From Pseudomonadota bacterium (GTDB taxonomy: Bacteria; Pseudomonadota; Gammaproteobacteria; Burkholderiales; Burkholderiaceae_E): a stretch of DNA of 64,000 nt. Each line of letters starts with the position of its first letter. Positions within the stretch are counted from its first letter, which is position 1. The position numbers and the translations under genes were made by a program. The stretch covers positions 1-64,000 of the forward strand of contig JAEWFA010000008.1 of NCBI GenBank assembly GCA_023389055.1, given 5' to 3'. Below are positions 24,521 through 33,706 of the stretch, one piece after another. The notes under the pieces are model-generated. The model had not been told where the DNA came from. It was given only the letters and a program-made list of their open reading frames with translations, and made no database searches.

Positions 24521-27268
24521 GTGACCGTTCATCGTACCGCCTACACGCCGCCACCCTGGCTCGTCGACGAGGTCCGGCTGGTCTTCGATCTGGACCCGCA
24601 TGACACGCGGGTGCGCGCGGCGCTGTCGATGCGCCGCAATCCGCAGGCCGCGCCCGATGCGCCGGCTGCGCTGGTGCTCGACGGCGAACGACTCGAGCTG
24701 CTCGACCTGCGCATCGACGGACGCCCCTTGGAGCCGACCGCCTACCGCGTCGAAGAACGCACGCTCACCATCGACCGGGTGCCCGAGCGCTTCGAGCTCG
24801 GCACGGTCGCGCGCATCGATCCGCAGGCCAACACCGCGCTCACCGGCCTGTACGTGTCGAACGGCGGCTACTTCACGCAGTGCGAGGCGCAGGGCTTTCG
24901 GCGCATCACCTGGTTTCCCGATCGGCCCGACGTGATGTCCCGCTACACGGTCACGCTGCGCGCGCAGCGCGAGCGCTCTCCGGTACTGCTGTCGAACGGC
25001 AACCTGGTCGACGCGGGAAGCGGCAGGCCCGGCGACGACGACCATCCGGTCGCGCAGGACGATTGGCACTGGGCCACCTGGCACGACCCGTTCCCGAAAC
25101 CGAGCTATCTGTTCGCCGTCGTCGCCGCGCGCCTGGCAGCCATCGAGCGACGGTTGCGCACGCGCTCGGGTCGCGAAGTGCTGCTGCAGGTCTGGGTGGA
25201 GCCGGGCAACGAGTCCCGCGCCGGTCACGCGCTGGACTGCCTCGAGCGGGCCATCCGTTGGGACGAGCAGCGTTTCGGTCTGGAGCTCGATCTCGATCGC
25301 TTCATGGTCGTCGCGGTGAGCGACTTCAACATGGGGGCGATGGAGAACAAGGGACTGAACATCTTCAACGCGAAGTACGTCTTCGCCGATCCGCACATCG
25401 CCACCGACAGCGATTTCGCGGCCGTCGAATCGGTCGTCGGGCACGAGTATTTCCACAACTGGACGGGCAACCGCGTCACCTGCCGCGACTGGTTCCAGCT
25501 CACGCTGAAGGAAGGGCTGACGGTCTTTCGCGACCAGGAGTTCTCGGCCGACATGCTCGCTGCGCGCAGCTCGCAGGCAAGCGCCGGCGCTGCCGCCAGC
25601 GCTCGCGCGGTCAAGCGCATCGAGGACGTGCGCGTGCTGCGCTCCGCGCAGTTCGCCGAGGATGCCGGCCCGATGGCGCACCCGATCCGCCCCGACGCAT
25701 ACGAGGAGATCGACAATTTCTACACCGTCACCGTCTACGAGAAGGGTGCCGAAGTCATCCGGATGCTGCAGACGCTCACCGGGCGCGACGGCTTTCGCCG
25801 CGGGCTCGACCTCTACTTCGCGCGCCACGACGGACAGGCCGTTACCTGCGACGACTTCGTTTCGGCAATCGGCGACGCCAACGGACAGCCGTTCACGCAG
25901 TTCCGCCGCTGGTACTCGCAGGCCGGTACCCCGCGCGTCACGGCGCGCGGCCGCTACGACGCTTCGGCACGCCGCTACACGCTGGAGCTCGAGCAACGCA
26001 CCCCGCCCACGCCGGGCCAGGCCGACAAGCGCCCTCTGCACATCCCGTTCGCCGTAGGCCTGGTCGGACGCAACGATGGCCGCGACCGTGCGTTGCGCGT
26101 CGCCGAACTCGTCGACGGACGAGCGCGACCGGTGCAGGCCCGGCCGGGCGAAACCGGCGATCACACCGCCGTGCTCGACCTCACCGAAGCGCGCCATGTG
26201 TTCGTCTTCGACGATGTCGACGCCGAACCGGTGCCCTCGCTCGCGCGCAACTTCTCGGCGCCGATCGTCGTCGAGCACGATTACGACGACGCCGCGCTCG
26301 CGCTGCTGGCGGCGCACGACAGCGATCCCTTCAATCGATGGGAAGCGCTGCAACGCTTCATCGTCGCGAGCGTCCTCGCCGTGCTCGCGGGCTCCGATGC
26401 GCGAAAGCGGTGCGCCCCCCTGGTCACCACCGTCGGCGCGCTGCTCGACGACGACGCGCTCGACGCGGCGTTTCGCGAGCAGCTCTTCACGCTTCCCTCC
26501 GAAGGCTTCGTCGCCGAGCAGATCGACGTGGTCGACCCGGCGGCGCTGCGAGCGGCGCGCAATGCGGTTCGCAGCTGCCTGGCGAACGCGCTCGGCGCGC
26601 GCTGGCGCGAGGCGTGGTCGTCCTGCTGCGACGCGGCACCGTATTCGCCCGAGCCCGCGGCGGCCGGCCGGCGAGCGCTGAAGAACGTCTCGCTCGCCTA
26701 CTGGGTCGAGACGCAGGCGAGCGAGGCGATCGACGCCGCCGTCGTGCAATTCGACGGCGCCGACAACATGACCGACCGCATCGGCGCGCTCAACGCACTG
26801 GTGCGCACGTCGGGCGCACCGCGCGACAACGCGCTCGCGCGTTTTGCCTCGCGCCATGCCGACGAGCCGCTCGTGCTCGACAAGTGGTTCGCGCTGCAGG
26901 CCACGATGCAGCGCCAGCCCGGGGACGCGCCGGTCCTCGAGCGCGTCCGCGAACTGATGCGCCATCCCGCTTTCTCGATGCGCAACCCGAACCGGCTGCG
27001 CGCGCTCGTGGGCAGCTTCTGCAACGGGAACCTGGCCGAATTCCACGCGGCCGACGGCTCGGGCTACGCGTTCTGGGTCGAGCGCGTGCTCGAGGCCGAC
27101 GCCTTGAATCCGCAGGTCGCGGCCCGACTGGCGCGGGCGCTCGACCGCTGGCGGAAATTCGAACCCGGCAGGCAGGCGCTGATGCACGCATCGCTCGAAC
27201 GCGTCGCGCGGCGCGAGCCGCTGTCGAACGACGTGCGGGAGATCGTGGAAAAGGCGCTCGCCGCCTGA
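24521..27268 (+). CDS. pepN: Aminopeptidase N
   Basis: 915 residues, slightly longer than the E. coli enzyme. The start is GTG at 24521-24523, which matches the family N-terminus (YxPPxxLVDEVRLVFDLDP-like). M1-family motifs are clear: exopeptidase motif GAMENKGLNIF near residues 272-282 and the zinc site HEYFHNWTGNR at 308-318, with the third ligand Glu in the following helix (TLKEGLTVFRDQEF). The C-terminal helical domain (DUF3458-type) is complete. The enzyme removes N-terminal residues from peptides in the cytosol during protein turnover. fbp follows after 47 bases on the same strand. Confidence 0.95.
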   Translation: MTVHRTAYTPPPWLVDEVRLVFDLDPHDTRVRAALSMRRNPQAAPDAPAALVLDGERLELLDLRIDGRPLEPTAYRVEERTLTIDRVPERFELGTVARIDPQANTALTGLYVSNGGYFTQCEAQGFRRITWFPDRPDVMSRYTVTLRAQRERSPVLLSNGNLVDAGSGRPGDDDHPVAQDDWHWATWHDPFPKPSYLFAVVAARLAAIERRLRTRSGREVLLQVWVEPGNESRAGHALDCLERAIRWDEQRFGLELDLDRFMVVAVSDFNMGAMENKGLNIFNAKYVFADPHIATDSDFAAVESVVGHEYFHNWTGNRVTCRDWFQLTLKEGLTVFRDQEFSADMLAARSSQASAGAAASARAVKRIEDVRVLRSAQFAEDAGPMAHPIRPDAYEEIDNFYTVTVYEKGAEVIRMLQTLTGRDGFRRGLDLYFARHDGQAVTCDDFVSAIGDANGQPFTQFRRWYSQAGTPRVTARGRYDASARRYTLELEQRTPPTPGQADKRPLHIPFAVGLVGRNDGRDRALRVAELVDGRARPVQARPGETGDHTAVLDLTEARHVFVFDDVDAEPVPSLARNFSAPIVVEHDYDDAALALLAAHDSDPFNRWEALQRFIVASVLAVLAGSDARKRCAPLVTTVGALLDDDALDAAFREQLFTLPSEGFVAEQIDVVDPAALRAARNAVRSCLANALGARWREAWSSCCDAAPYSPEPAAAGRRALKNVSLAYWVETQASEAIDAAVVQFDGADNMTDRIGALNALVRTSGAPRDNALARFASRHADEPLVLDKWFALQATMQRQPGDAPVLERVRELMRHPAFSMRNPNRLRALVGSFCNGNLAEFHAADGSGYAFWVERVLEADALNPQVAARLARALDRWRKFEPGRQALMHASLERVARREPLSNDVREIVEKALAA

Positions 27269-27315
27269 GCGCAGCACCGAGGATGCACCGGTTTCCGTTT
27301 TCCGCAGGAGTCGCC

Positions 27316-28335
27316 ATGCCCCCCCGCCCCGTCAGCCTCACCCAGTATCTCGTCGAGAAGCAGCGCGAGAAAGGGCTCATCCCCACGGAACTGCGCATGC
27401 TGCTCGAGGTGATCGCACGCACCTGCAAGCGCATCGGCATCGCCGTCTCGAAAGGCGCGCTCGCCGACTCGCTCGGCGAAGCCGGCTCGTCGAACGTGCA
27501 GGGCGAGTCGCAGAAGAAGCTCGACGTCATCGCCAACGAGGCGCTGGTCGAGGCCAACGAATGGGGCGGCAACCTCGCCGCGATGGCCTCCGAGGAGATG
27601 GATCACCCGCACCCGATTCCGAACCGCTACCCGAAGGGCGAGTTCCTGCTGCTGTACGACCCGCTGGACGGGTCGTCGAACATCGACGTCAACGTGTCGG
27701 TCGGCACGATCTTCTCTGTGCTGCGCCTTCCGGAGGGCGTGAAGGATCCCGGCGAGACGCACTTCCTGCAACCGGGCACCAGGCAGGTCGCGGCAGGCTA
27801 CGCGGTCTACGGCCCGTCGACGCTGCTCGTGCTCACGGTGGGCGACGGCGTCGCCTGCTTTACGCTCGATCGCGAGCCGGGAGCGTGGATGCTCACCGCC
27901 GACCGGATGCACATCCCGGAGAGCACGCGCGAGTTCGCGATCAACGCGTCGAACGCGCGTCACTGGCAGCCGCCGGTCAAGCGCTACATCGACGAGTTGC
28001 TCGCCGGCACGGAAGGCCCGCGCGGCGCCGACTTCAACATGCGCTGGGTCGCATCGATGGTTGCCGACGTGCATCGGATCATGACCCGCGGCGGCATCTT
28101 CCTCTATCCGCGCGACAACCGCGACCCCTCCAAGCCCGGAAAGCTGCGCCTGCTCTACGAAGCGAATCCGATGTCGTTTCTCGTCGAGCAGGCCGGCGGC
28201 GCCGCAACCAACGGGCGGCAACGGATCATGGAGATCGTCCCTTCGAAGCTGCACGAACGCGTCGCGGTAATCCTGGGCTCCAAGGAGGAAGTCGAACGGG
28301 TGACGAGTTATCACTTCGAGGCAGAGAAGACGTGA
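27316..28335 (+). CDS. fbp: Fructose-1,6-bisphosphatase class I
   Basis: 339 residues from ATG 27316, with CAGGAG 5 bases before it. FBPase class I motifs: metal-binding SEEMDH near residue 93, the signature YDPLDGSSNIDVN near 113-125, and the substrate-binding GGIFLYPRDNR with KLRLLYEANPMSFLVEQAGG. It hydrolyses fructose 1,6-bisphosphate in gluconeogenesis. The order pepN-fbp is common in betaproteobacteria. Its TGA lies inside a hairpin shared with the convergent pat gene. Confidence 0.96.
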   Translation: MPPRPVSLTQYLVEKQREKGLIPTELRMLLEVIARTCKRIGIAVSKGALADSLGEAGSSNVQGESQKKLDVIANEALVEANEWGGNLAAMASEEMDHPHPIPNRYPKGEFLLLYDPLDGSSNIDVNVSVGTIFSVLRLPEGVKDPGETHFLQPGTRQVAAGYAVYGPSTLLVLTVGDGVACFTLDREPGAWMLTADRMHIPESTREFAINASNARHWQPPVKRYIDELLAGTEGPRGADFNMRWVASMVADVHRIMTRGGIFLYPRDNRDPSKPGKLRLLYEANPMSFLVEQAGGAATNGRQRIMEIVPSKLHERVAVILGSKEEVERVTSYHFEAEKT

Positions 28336-28371
28336 AGGGTGACTCTTCGCCCTTCACCCTTCACCCTTCAC
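28332..28371. repeat. Hairpin plus three tandem CCCTTCA units at convergent gene ends
   Basis: GTGAAGGG (28332-28339) pairs perfectly with CCCTTCAC (28350-28357) around a 10-base loop. The right arm is the first of three tandem heptamers CCCTTCA covering 28350-28370. The stop codon of fbp is in the left arm and the stop of the acetyltransferase gene (on the other strand) is in the right arm. It could serve as a bidirectional terminator, though there is no T-run, or it could be a dispersed gene-end repeat. Confidence 0.6.
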
Positions 28372-31044
28372 GCCCTGAAGCTCGAGCCACACGCGCTTCA
28401 GTGCCGGGTCGTCGCGATCCGTCTGCACGGAGAAGCCCTGCGACGCCATCAACCGCATCATCGGCGCGTTCGCGGCGAGCACGAAACCCTCGATGCGATC
28501 GAGCCCGCGCTTGCGCGCCTGCGCGACGATCGCGTTCATCAGCGTCGAACCCAGGCCCTGGCGCTGCACGTCGTCGCCGATCGCGATCGCGAACTCGCAG
28601 CTGCGCCGATCGGGGTTCAGCAGGTAGCGCACGACGCCGATGATCGACTCGTCGCCGTCGCCCGGCAGCGCCGCGACCAGCGCCAGTTCGCGGTCGTAAT
28701 CGATCTGCGTGTAGCGCACGAGCATTCGCGGTGACAGCTCGTTCAGCGCCGAGATGAACCGGAAGTAGCGCGACTGCTCGGACAGACCGCGAACGAAGCG
28801 TTGCAGTCGTTCGCCGTCCTCGGCCTGGATCGGCCGGATCGTGTAGGCGCGCCCGTCGCGCAGCGTGCAGTGACGCACGAGTTGCGACGGGTACGGCATG
28901 ATCGCCATGTGCGCGTAGCGGCGCTGGTCTTGCGGCTCGCGCGCGGGAACCGTGGCGTCGGCCACCGCGCGCGCATCGACCGCGATCAGGCCGCCCTCGT
29001 CGGCGATGATCGGATTGATGTCGAGCTCGGCGAGCTGCGGCAGCTCGCAGACCATCTCCGATACCCGCACGAGAAGCCGCTCGAGCGCTTCGAGGTCGAC
29101 GGCGGGCGCATCGCCGTACTCGCCGAGCGTGCGCGCGACGCGCGTGCGGGCGATCATGCTGCGCGCGAGGAAACTGTTCAGCGGCGGGAACTCGAGCGTG
29201 GTGTCGCGATGGATCTCCACGCGCGTCCCGCCCGTGCCGAAGGCGATCACCGGGCCGAACAGCGGGTCGCGGAACACGCCGACGTACAGTTCGCGACCGT
29301 GCCGGCCGAGCTTCATCGGCTGCAGCGTCACGCCCTGGATGCGCGCCGCCGGACGCGCGCTGCGCACCGAGCGAACGATTTCGTCGAACTGCTGGCGCAC
29401 CTCGGTGGCGTTGCGCACGTTCAGCGACACGCCGCCGACGTCGCTCTTGTGCGCGACGTCCGACGAGCTGATCTTCATCGCGACCGGATAGCCGATCCGG
29501 TTGGCCGCCGCGACGGCCTCGTGACGGTCGGTGGCGAGCAGCGTGCGGTTCACCGGAATGTGAAAGGCGTCGAGCAGCGCCTTCGACTCCAGCTCGGTGA
29601 GCACCTCGCGTCCTTCGGCGAGCGCCGCATCGAGCACAGCTCGCGCGCGCGCGAGGTCGGGCGCCGTCATGTCCGAAAGCGAGCGCGGCGTCTGCTGCAG
29701 CAGCAGCTGGTTCTGATAGAACGTGGCCACCGTCGAGAACGCGTCGACCGCCGCTTCGGGCGTGCGGAACACCGGCACGCCGGCCGCGTCGAGCCACGCG
29801 CGCAACGGCCGCGTCGAGTTGTCGCCCAGCCAGCAGGCGAACAACGGCTTGCCGAGCGTGCCGGCGATGCGCGCCACGCGCTCGGTGATCTGCGGCGCAT
29901 CGACACCCGCGAACGGCGACAGCATCACGAGCATCGCGTCCGACTCGGGATCGTAGGCGATGGCTTCCAGCGCGTCGGCGTAGTCGTCGGCGCTGGCCGA
30001 GAGTCCGAGGTTCAGCGGATTGGAGATCTCCACGTCGGGCAACGCGGCCTGGAGTCGTCGCCGCGTCGGCTCGGTGTACGACAGCAGCCGGATGTTGGCG
30101 AACCATGCCTGGTCGGAGGCGAGCACGAGCGGGCCGTTGCCGTTGCCGATCATCGCGAGCCGCTTGCCGAGCGGCCAGTTGCGCGTCGCGAGATAGCGCA
30201 CCGCCGTGAACAGCTGCGTGAACAGACGCACCTGCACGGCGCCCCCGCGTCGAAGCGCGGCGCTGTAGATCGCGTCGCTACCGACGATCGCCCCGGAATG
30301 CGTGCGCGCCGTCGGCCGGCTCGCGGCATCGCGCCCGCCCTTGAGCACGACGACCGGCTTGACGGCGGCCAGCGCGCGCAGCGCGCTCATGAAGCTGCGC
30401 GAGTCGAGCACCGCCTCGAGGTAGACGACGACCGCCTTGGTCGAAGGATCGTTCGCCAGGAAATCGAGCACCTGCGCGACGTCGATGTCGAGCTCGGCGC
30501 CGAGCGACACCGCCAGCGAGAAACCGATCGCGGTGTCGCCGGCCCAATCGAGTATCGCGCCGCCCAGCACGCCCGATTGCGTGACGAGCGCCACGTTGCC
30601 CGGCGGGGGGAGCGCACCCAGGCGTCCGGCGTCGAGCCTGCGCGGCGGACGCGCGAAGCCGAGCGTGCCGGGACCCAGCAGCCGCACGCGCGCCTCGCGC
30701 GCCATCGCGAGCAGCGCCTGCACGACTTCGGGCTCGGGCGTCTGCCCGAGCAGCATCGCCGTGCGCGCGCCGACGGCGATTGCCTCGCGCAGCGCCTCGA
30801 GCATATGGGCCGCATCGACGGCGAGCACCGCGAGATCGACGCCATCGCGCGCGCGCTGCCCGCGCCCGGCCTGCGTGGCGTCGCGCTCGCCGTGCTCCTG
30901 CAGCACGATGCGCAGCACGGCCGCCTTCGATTCCTCGAGCTTGCGCCCGAGCTGCTCGACCCACGGCGGTGCGGGATGGGGCCCCGACACGAACGCGACG
31001 CGCGACGGATCGAAGAGCGAGGTCAGCGAGTGCAGGTGTTCCAC
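28354..31044 (-). CDS. PatZ-type protein: ADP-forming acyl-CoA synthetase fused to GNAT acetyltransferase
   Basis: 896 residues from GTG 31042-31044. The N-terminal 470 residues are a CoA-binding/succinyl-CoA-ligase-like module, with VTQSGVLGGAILDW and RTHSGAIVGSD, where the His aligns with the phospho-histidine of ADP-forming acetyl-CoA synthetases. An ATP-grasp module follows (YPVAMKISSSDVAHKSDVGG). The C-terminal GNAT domain begins near YTIRPIQAEDGERL and has acetyl-CoA loop DDVQRQGLGSTLM. The layout equals Pat/PatZ lysine acetyltransferases, which acetylate acetyl-CoA synthetase and other enzymes. The retained His suggests possible residual synthetase activity. It lies 24 bases downstream of an HDAC-family gene on the same strand. 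Confidence 0.88.
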   Translation of the reverse strand: MEHLHSLTSLFDPSRVAFVSGPHPAPPWVEQLGRKLEESKAAVLRIVLQEHGERDATQAGRGQRARDGVDLAVLAVDAAHMLEALREAIAVGARTAMLLGQTPEPEVVQALLAMAREARVRLLGPGTLGFARPPRRLDAGRLGALPPPGNVALVTQSGVLGGAILDWAGDTAIGFSLAVSLGAELDIDVAQVLDFLANDPSTKAVVVYLEAVLDSRSFMSALRALAAVKPVVVLKGGRDAASRPTARTHSGAIVGSDAIYSAALRRGGAVQVRLFTQLFTAVRYLATRNWPLGKRLAMIGNGNGPLVLASDQAWFANIRLLSYTEPTRRRLQAALPDVEISNPLNLGLSASADDYADALEAIAYDPESDAMLVMLSPFAGVDAPQITERVARIAGTLGKPLFACWLGDNSTRPLRAWLDAAGVPVFRTPEAAVDAFSTVATFYQNQLLLQQTPRSLSDMTAPDLARARAVLDAALAEGREVLTELESKALLDAFHIPVNRTLLATDRHEAVAAANRIGYPVAMKISSSDVAHKSDVGGVSLNVRNATEVRQQFDEIVRSVRSARPAARIQGVTLQPMKLGRHGRELYVGVFRDPLFGPVIAFGTGGTRVEIHRDTTLEFPPLNSFLARSMIARTRVARTLGEYGDAPAVDLEALERLLVRVSEMVCELPQLAELDINPIIADEGGLIAVDARAVADATVPAREPQDQRRYAHMAIMPYPSQLVRHCTLRDGRAYTIRPIQAEDGERLQRFVRGLSEQSRYFRFISALNELSPRMLVRYTQIDYDRELALVAALPGDGDESIIGVVRYLLNPDRRSCEFAIAIGDDVQRQGLGSTLMNAIVAQARKRGLDRIEGFVLAANAPMMRLMASQGFSVQTDRDDPALKRVWLELQGVKGEG

Positions 31045-31068
31045 GTCAGTCGCTGCGCCGCGAAGGCG

Positions 31069-31995
31069 TCAGTCGATTCCCATCAGCGCGCGCAGGTGCG
31101 ACTCGACGCAGCGCGCCAGCGCCGCGAGCTCGTAGCCGCCTTCCAGCGTGGAGACGATCCGGCCTTCGCAATGCTCGTCCGCGAAGCGTGCGATCTGCCC
31201 GGTGAGCCAGGCGTAGTCGTCATCGCGCCACCCCAGGTGGCTCATGTCGTCCTCGCGATGGGCATCGAAGCCCGCCGAGACGAAGACCATCTGCGGGGCG
31301 AAGGCCTTCATTCTCGGCAGCCAGCATTCGAGCACCGCCTGGCGCATCGACGCGCCGTCGCTGTACGGCTCGAGCGGCACGTTGCACATGTTCGGCCCAC
31401 GCGGGTTCTCGCCGAGAAAGGGGTACAGCCGTGCCTGGAAGGTCGAGGCCATCATCACGCGCTCGTCGCCGGCAAGGATATCCTCGCTGCCGTTGCCGTG
31501 ATGCACGTCGAAGTCCACCAGGGCAACGCGCTCGAGTCCGAGGGCGTCGAGCGCGTGCAGCACGCCCACGGCGACGTTGTTGAAGAAGCAGAAACCCATC
31601 GCGCGGCCGCGCTCGGCGTGATGCCCGGGCGGCCGCACGGCGCAGAACGCGCGCCGGTACTGCCCGGAGACGACCAGCTCGGTCGCGCGCACCAGGGCGC
31701 CCGCGGCATGCAGCGCGGCGTTCCACGTGTGCGGGTTCATCGCGGTATCGGGGTCGATCTGCGAATAGCCTTCGCGCGGCGAGCTCGCCTGCAATTCGAG
31801 GAAGTAGCGCAGGTCGTGCGCGCGCGTGATCTGCTCCGCTGTCGCTTCGGGAGCGTCGATCGTGTCGAGGTAGTCGCTGACGCCGCGCAGCAGCAACCGG
31901 TCGGCGATCACCGCCAGTCGCTCGGGGCACTCCGGATGGTGCGGCCCCATCTCATGCAGCAGGAAGCTCGGGTGCGTGAGGTAAGCGGCCTTCAT
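31069..31995 (-). CDS. Histone-deacetylase family protein (AcuC/acetylpolyamine-deacetylase type)
   Basis: 308 residues from ATG 31993-31995. Arginase/deacetylase-fold motifs: HPECPERL near residue 20, the tandem catalytic histidines in RPPGHHAERG, zinc-site VDFDVHHGNG, FVSAGFDAHREDD and the C-terminal TLEGGYEL. These enzymes remove acetyl groups from lysine side chains or from polyamines. The gene lies upstream of, and probably co-transcribed with, a PatZ-type acetyltransferase (24-bp gap), which favours a protein-lysine substrate. The B. subtilis acuA-acuC pair, controlling acetyl-CoA synthetase, is a known parallel. It is divergent from the phospholipase D-like gene. Confidence 0.9.
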   Translation of the reverse strand: MKAAYLTHPSFLLHEMGPHHPECPERLAVIADRLLLRGVSDYLDTIDAPEATAEQITRAHDLRYFLELQASSPREGYSQIDPDTAMNPHTWNAALHAAGALVRATELVVSGQYRRAFCAVRPPGHHAERGRAMGFCFFNNVAVGVLHALDALGLERVALVDFDVHHGNGSEDILAGDERVMMASTFQARLYPFLGENPRGPNMCNVPLEPYSDGASMRQAVLECWLPRMKAFAPQMVFVSAGFDAHREDDMSHLGWRDDDYAWLTGQIARFADEHCEGRIVSTLEGGYELAALARCVESHLRALMGID

Positions 31996-32099
31996 CGGGA
32001 CTCCTCCATGCGCCACTGTAGCGTACGGCGTCGGGGTAGACTGGGCCCGCGCGCGGCGCGCCTCGCCGGGTGGCTGCCTCCTCCGTCTCGACCATCGAA

Positions 32100-33695
32100 A
32101 TGACCGACGCATTTCCCCGCGCCCGGGCGCGCTTGCTGTCGTCGTGCGCATTCGCGCTCGCACTCGCCCTGCTCGCGCCGGCTCTCGTCTCCTGCGCCAG
32201 CCTGCCCGCCCCGCAACCGCGGCCCGCGCAGCGCGCGTTCGCGCATCCGGAGGGCACCGCGCTCGGCCGGATCGTCGCCGCCAGCGCACCCGGGAGGGAC
32301 TCCTCCGGCGTGCGACTGCTCGTTTCGGGAGAAGACGCGCTCGGCTCGCTGATCACGCTGGCGCGTCGCGCCGAACGTTCGCTCGACCTCGAGTACTACA
32401 TCGTGCGCAACGACGCGTCCACGAGGACGCTGCTGCGCGAGGTGCACGCGGCGGCGGTTCGCGGCGTGCGCGTGCGGATGCTCGTCGACGACCTGAACAC
32501 GGCCGGCACCGACGAGAGCCTGCTGTGCTTCACGCAGCATCCGAACGTCGAGCTGCGCCTGTTCAACCCGCTCCCCGCCGGGCGCTTCTCCACCTACACG
32601 CGCATCCTCGGTTCGCTCACCGACCTCGATCGCATCAACCAGCGCATGCACGGCAAGATGTTCGTCGCCGACAACGCGATCGCCGCCACCGGCGGGCGCA
32701 ACCTCGGCGACGAGTATTTCGTGCGCAGCCCGAAGAGCAATTTCGTGGACCTTGACGTGCTCGTCGCCGGCCCCGCGGTGCGCAGGCTGTCGAGCACCTT
32801 CGACCGCTTCTGGAACGATCCGCTCGCCTACCCGGTCGCGCAGCTGATTCGCGAGACGCCGCGCTGCAAGGGACCGGTCTCGGAATCGCCGCAGCAGGAA
32901 ACGACCGCGCAGGGCGAGACGGTCGAGGCACCCGATTCCACTCCGGTGCCGTCGAGCGCGCTCGCTGCCGACCTGAAAGCCGGGCGCCTGAGAATGCGCT
33001 GGAGCGACGTTCGCGTACTCGCCGACACGCCGGCGAAGATCGTCGGCAGCGACGCACCGGCACCCGCGTCGGCGTCGATCGCCGACGAGGTGGCGCGGCT
33101 GCTCGCGTCGGCGCGCACCGAACTCATCCTGATCACCCCGTATTTCGTCCCCGGCGAGCACGGTATCGAACTGATCCGCGCGCTTCGCCAGCGCAACGTG
33201 CGCGTGCGCGTGCTGACGAATTCGCTCGCCTCCACCGACGCGCCGGTCGTCCACGTGGGCTATGCGCGCTATCGCCCGCAGTTGATCGAGATGGGCGTGG
33301 AACTCTACGAACTGCGCAACCAGCTGGGCACCCCGCGCTCGCAACTCGGACGCTTCGGCTCGTCGCTGGCGAGCCTGCACGCGAAGGCCGTCGTCGTCGA
33401 TCGCCGTACCGTGCTGATCGGCTCGATGAACCTCGATCCGCGCTCGCAGCACCTGAACACCGAGATGGGACTCGTCATACCCGACGCCGTCGTCTCCGGC
33501 CAGGTCGTGAACCTGTTCGACGACGTCGCGCGCAACAGCAGCTACCGGGTGCTCGAGGAAGACGACGGGCGGCTGCGTTGGGTCGGCGGCTCGCCCGCGG
33601 TACCCGACGCGGAAGGCAGCGAACCGGGCGCAAGCCGGGGGTTGCGCACGCTGATGTGGCTGCTGACGCCGTTCGCGCCGGAGGAACTGCTCTGA
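32100..33695 (+). CDS. Phospholipase D-like/cardiolipin-synthase-type lipoprotein
   Basis: 531 residues from ATG 32100; a GTG at 32070 is an alternative. The signal peptide ends in lipobox LVSC. Two HKD motifs are present: HGKMFVADNAIAATGGRN near residue 185 and HAKAVVVDRRTVLIGSMN near residue 430, each followed by the usual GS(M)N/GGRN. Family members transfer or hydrolyse phosphatidyl groups; related envelope proteins resemble ClsC/YmdC rather than classical ClsA, since there are no N-terminal paired helices. A Pro/Ser/Thr/Glu-rich stretch near residues 265-300 links the halves. It would sit on the periplasmic side of the envelope. The ThDP-enzyme gene follows after 11 bases. Confidence 0.85.
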   Translation: MTDAFPRARARLLSSCAFALALALLAPALVSCASLPAPQPRPAQRAFAHPEGTALGRIVAASAPGRDSSGVRLLVSGEDALGSLITLARRAERSLDLEYYIVRNDASTRTLLREVHAAAVRGVRVRMLVDDLNTAGTDESLLCFTQHPNVELRLFNPLPAGRFSTYTRILGSLTDLDRINQRMHGKMFVADNAIAATGGRNLGDEYFVRSPKSNFVDLDVLVAGPAVRRLSSTFDRFWNDPLAYPVAQLIRETPRCKGPVSESPQQETTAQGETVEAPDSTPVPSSALAADLKAGRLRMRWSDVRVLADTPAKIVGSDAPAPASASIADEVARLLASARTELILITPYFVPGEHGIELIRALRQRNVRVRVLTNSLASTDAPVVHVGYARYRPQLIEMGVELYELRNQLGTPRSQLGRFGSSLASLHAKAVVVDRRTVLIGSMNLDPRSQHLNTEMGLVIPDAVVSGQVVNLFDDVARNSSYRVLEEDDGRLRWVGGSPAVPDAEGSEPGASRGLRTLMWLLTPFAPEELL

Positions 33696-33706
33696 CCCCC
33701 GAACGG

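Noticed and set aside
24479..27277. A 932-codon minus-strand open frame opposite pepN
   Set aside because: It mirrors pepN codon structure and has no recognisable domain, start context or neighbour support.
28350..28370. CRISPR-like direct repeats
   Set aside because: The three units are only 7 bases long and contiguous, without spacers or cas genes.
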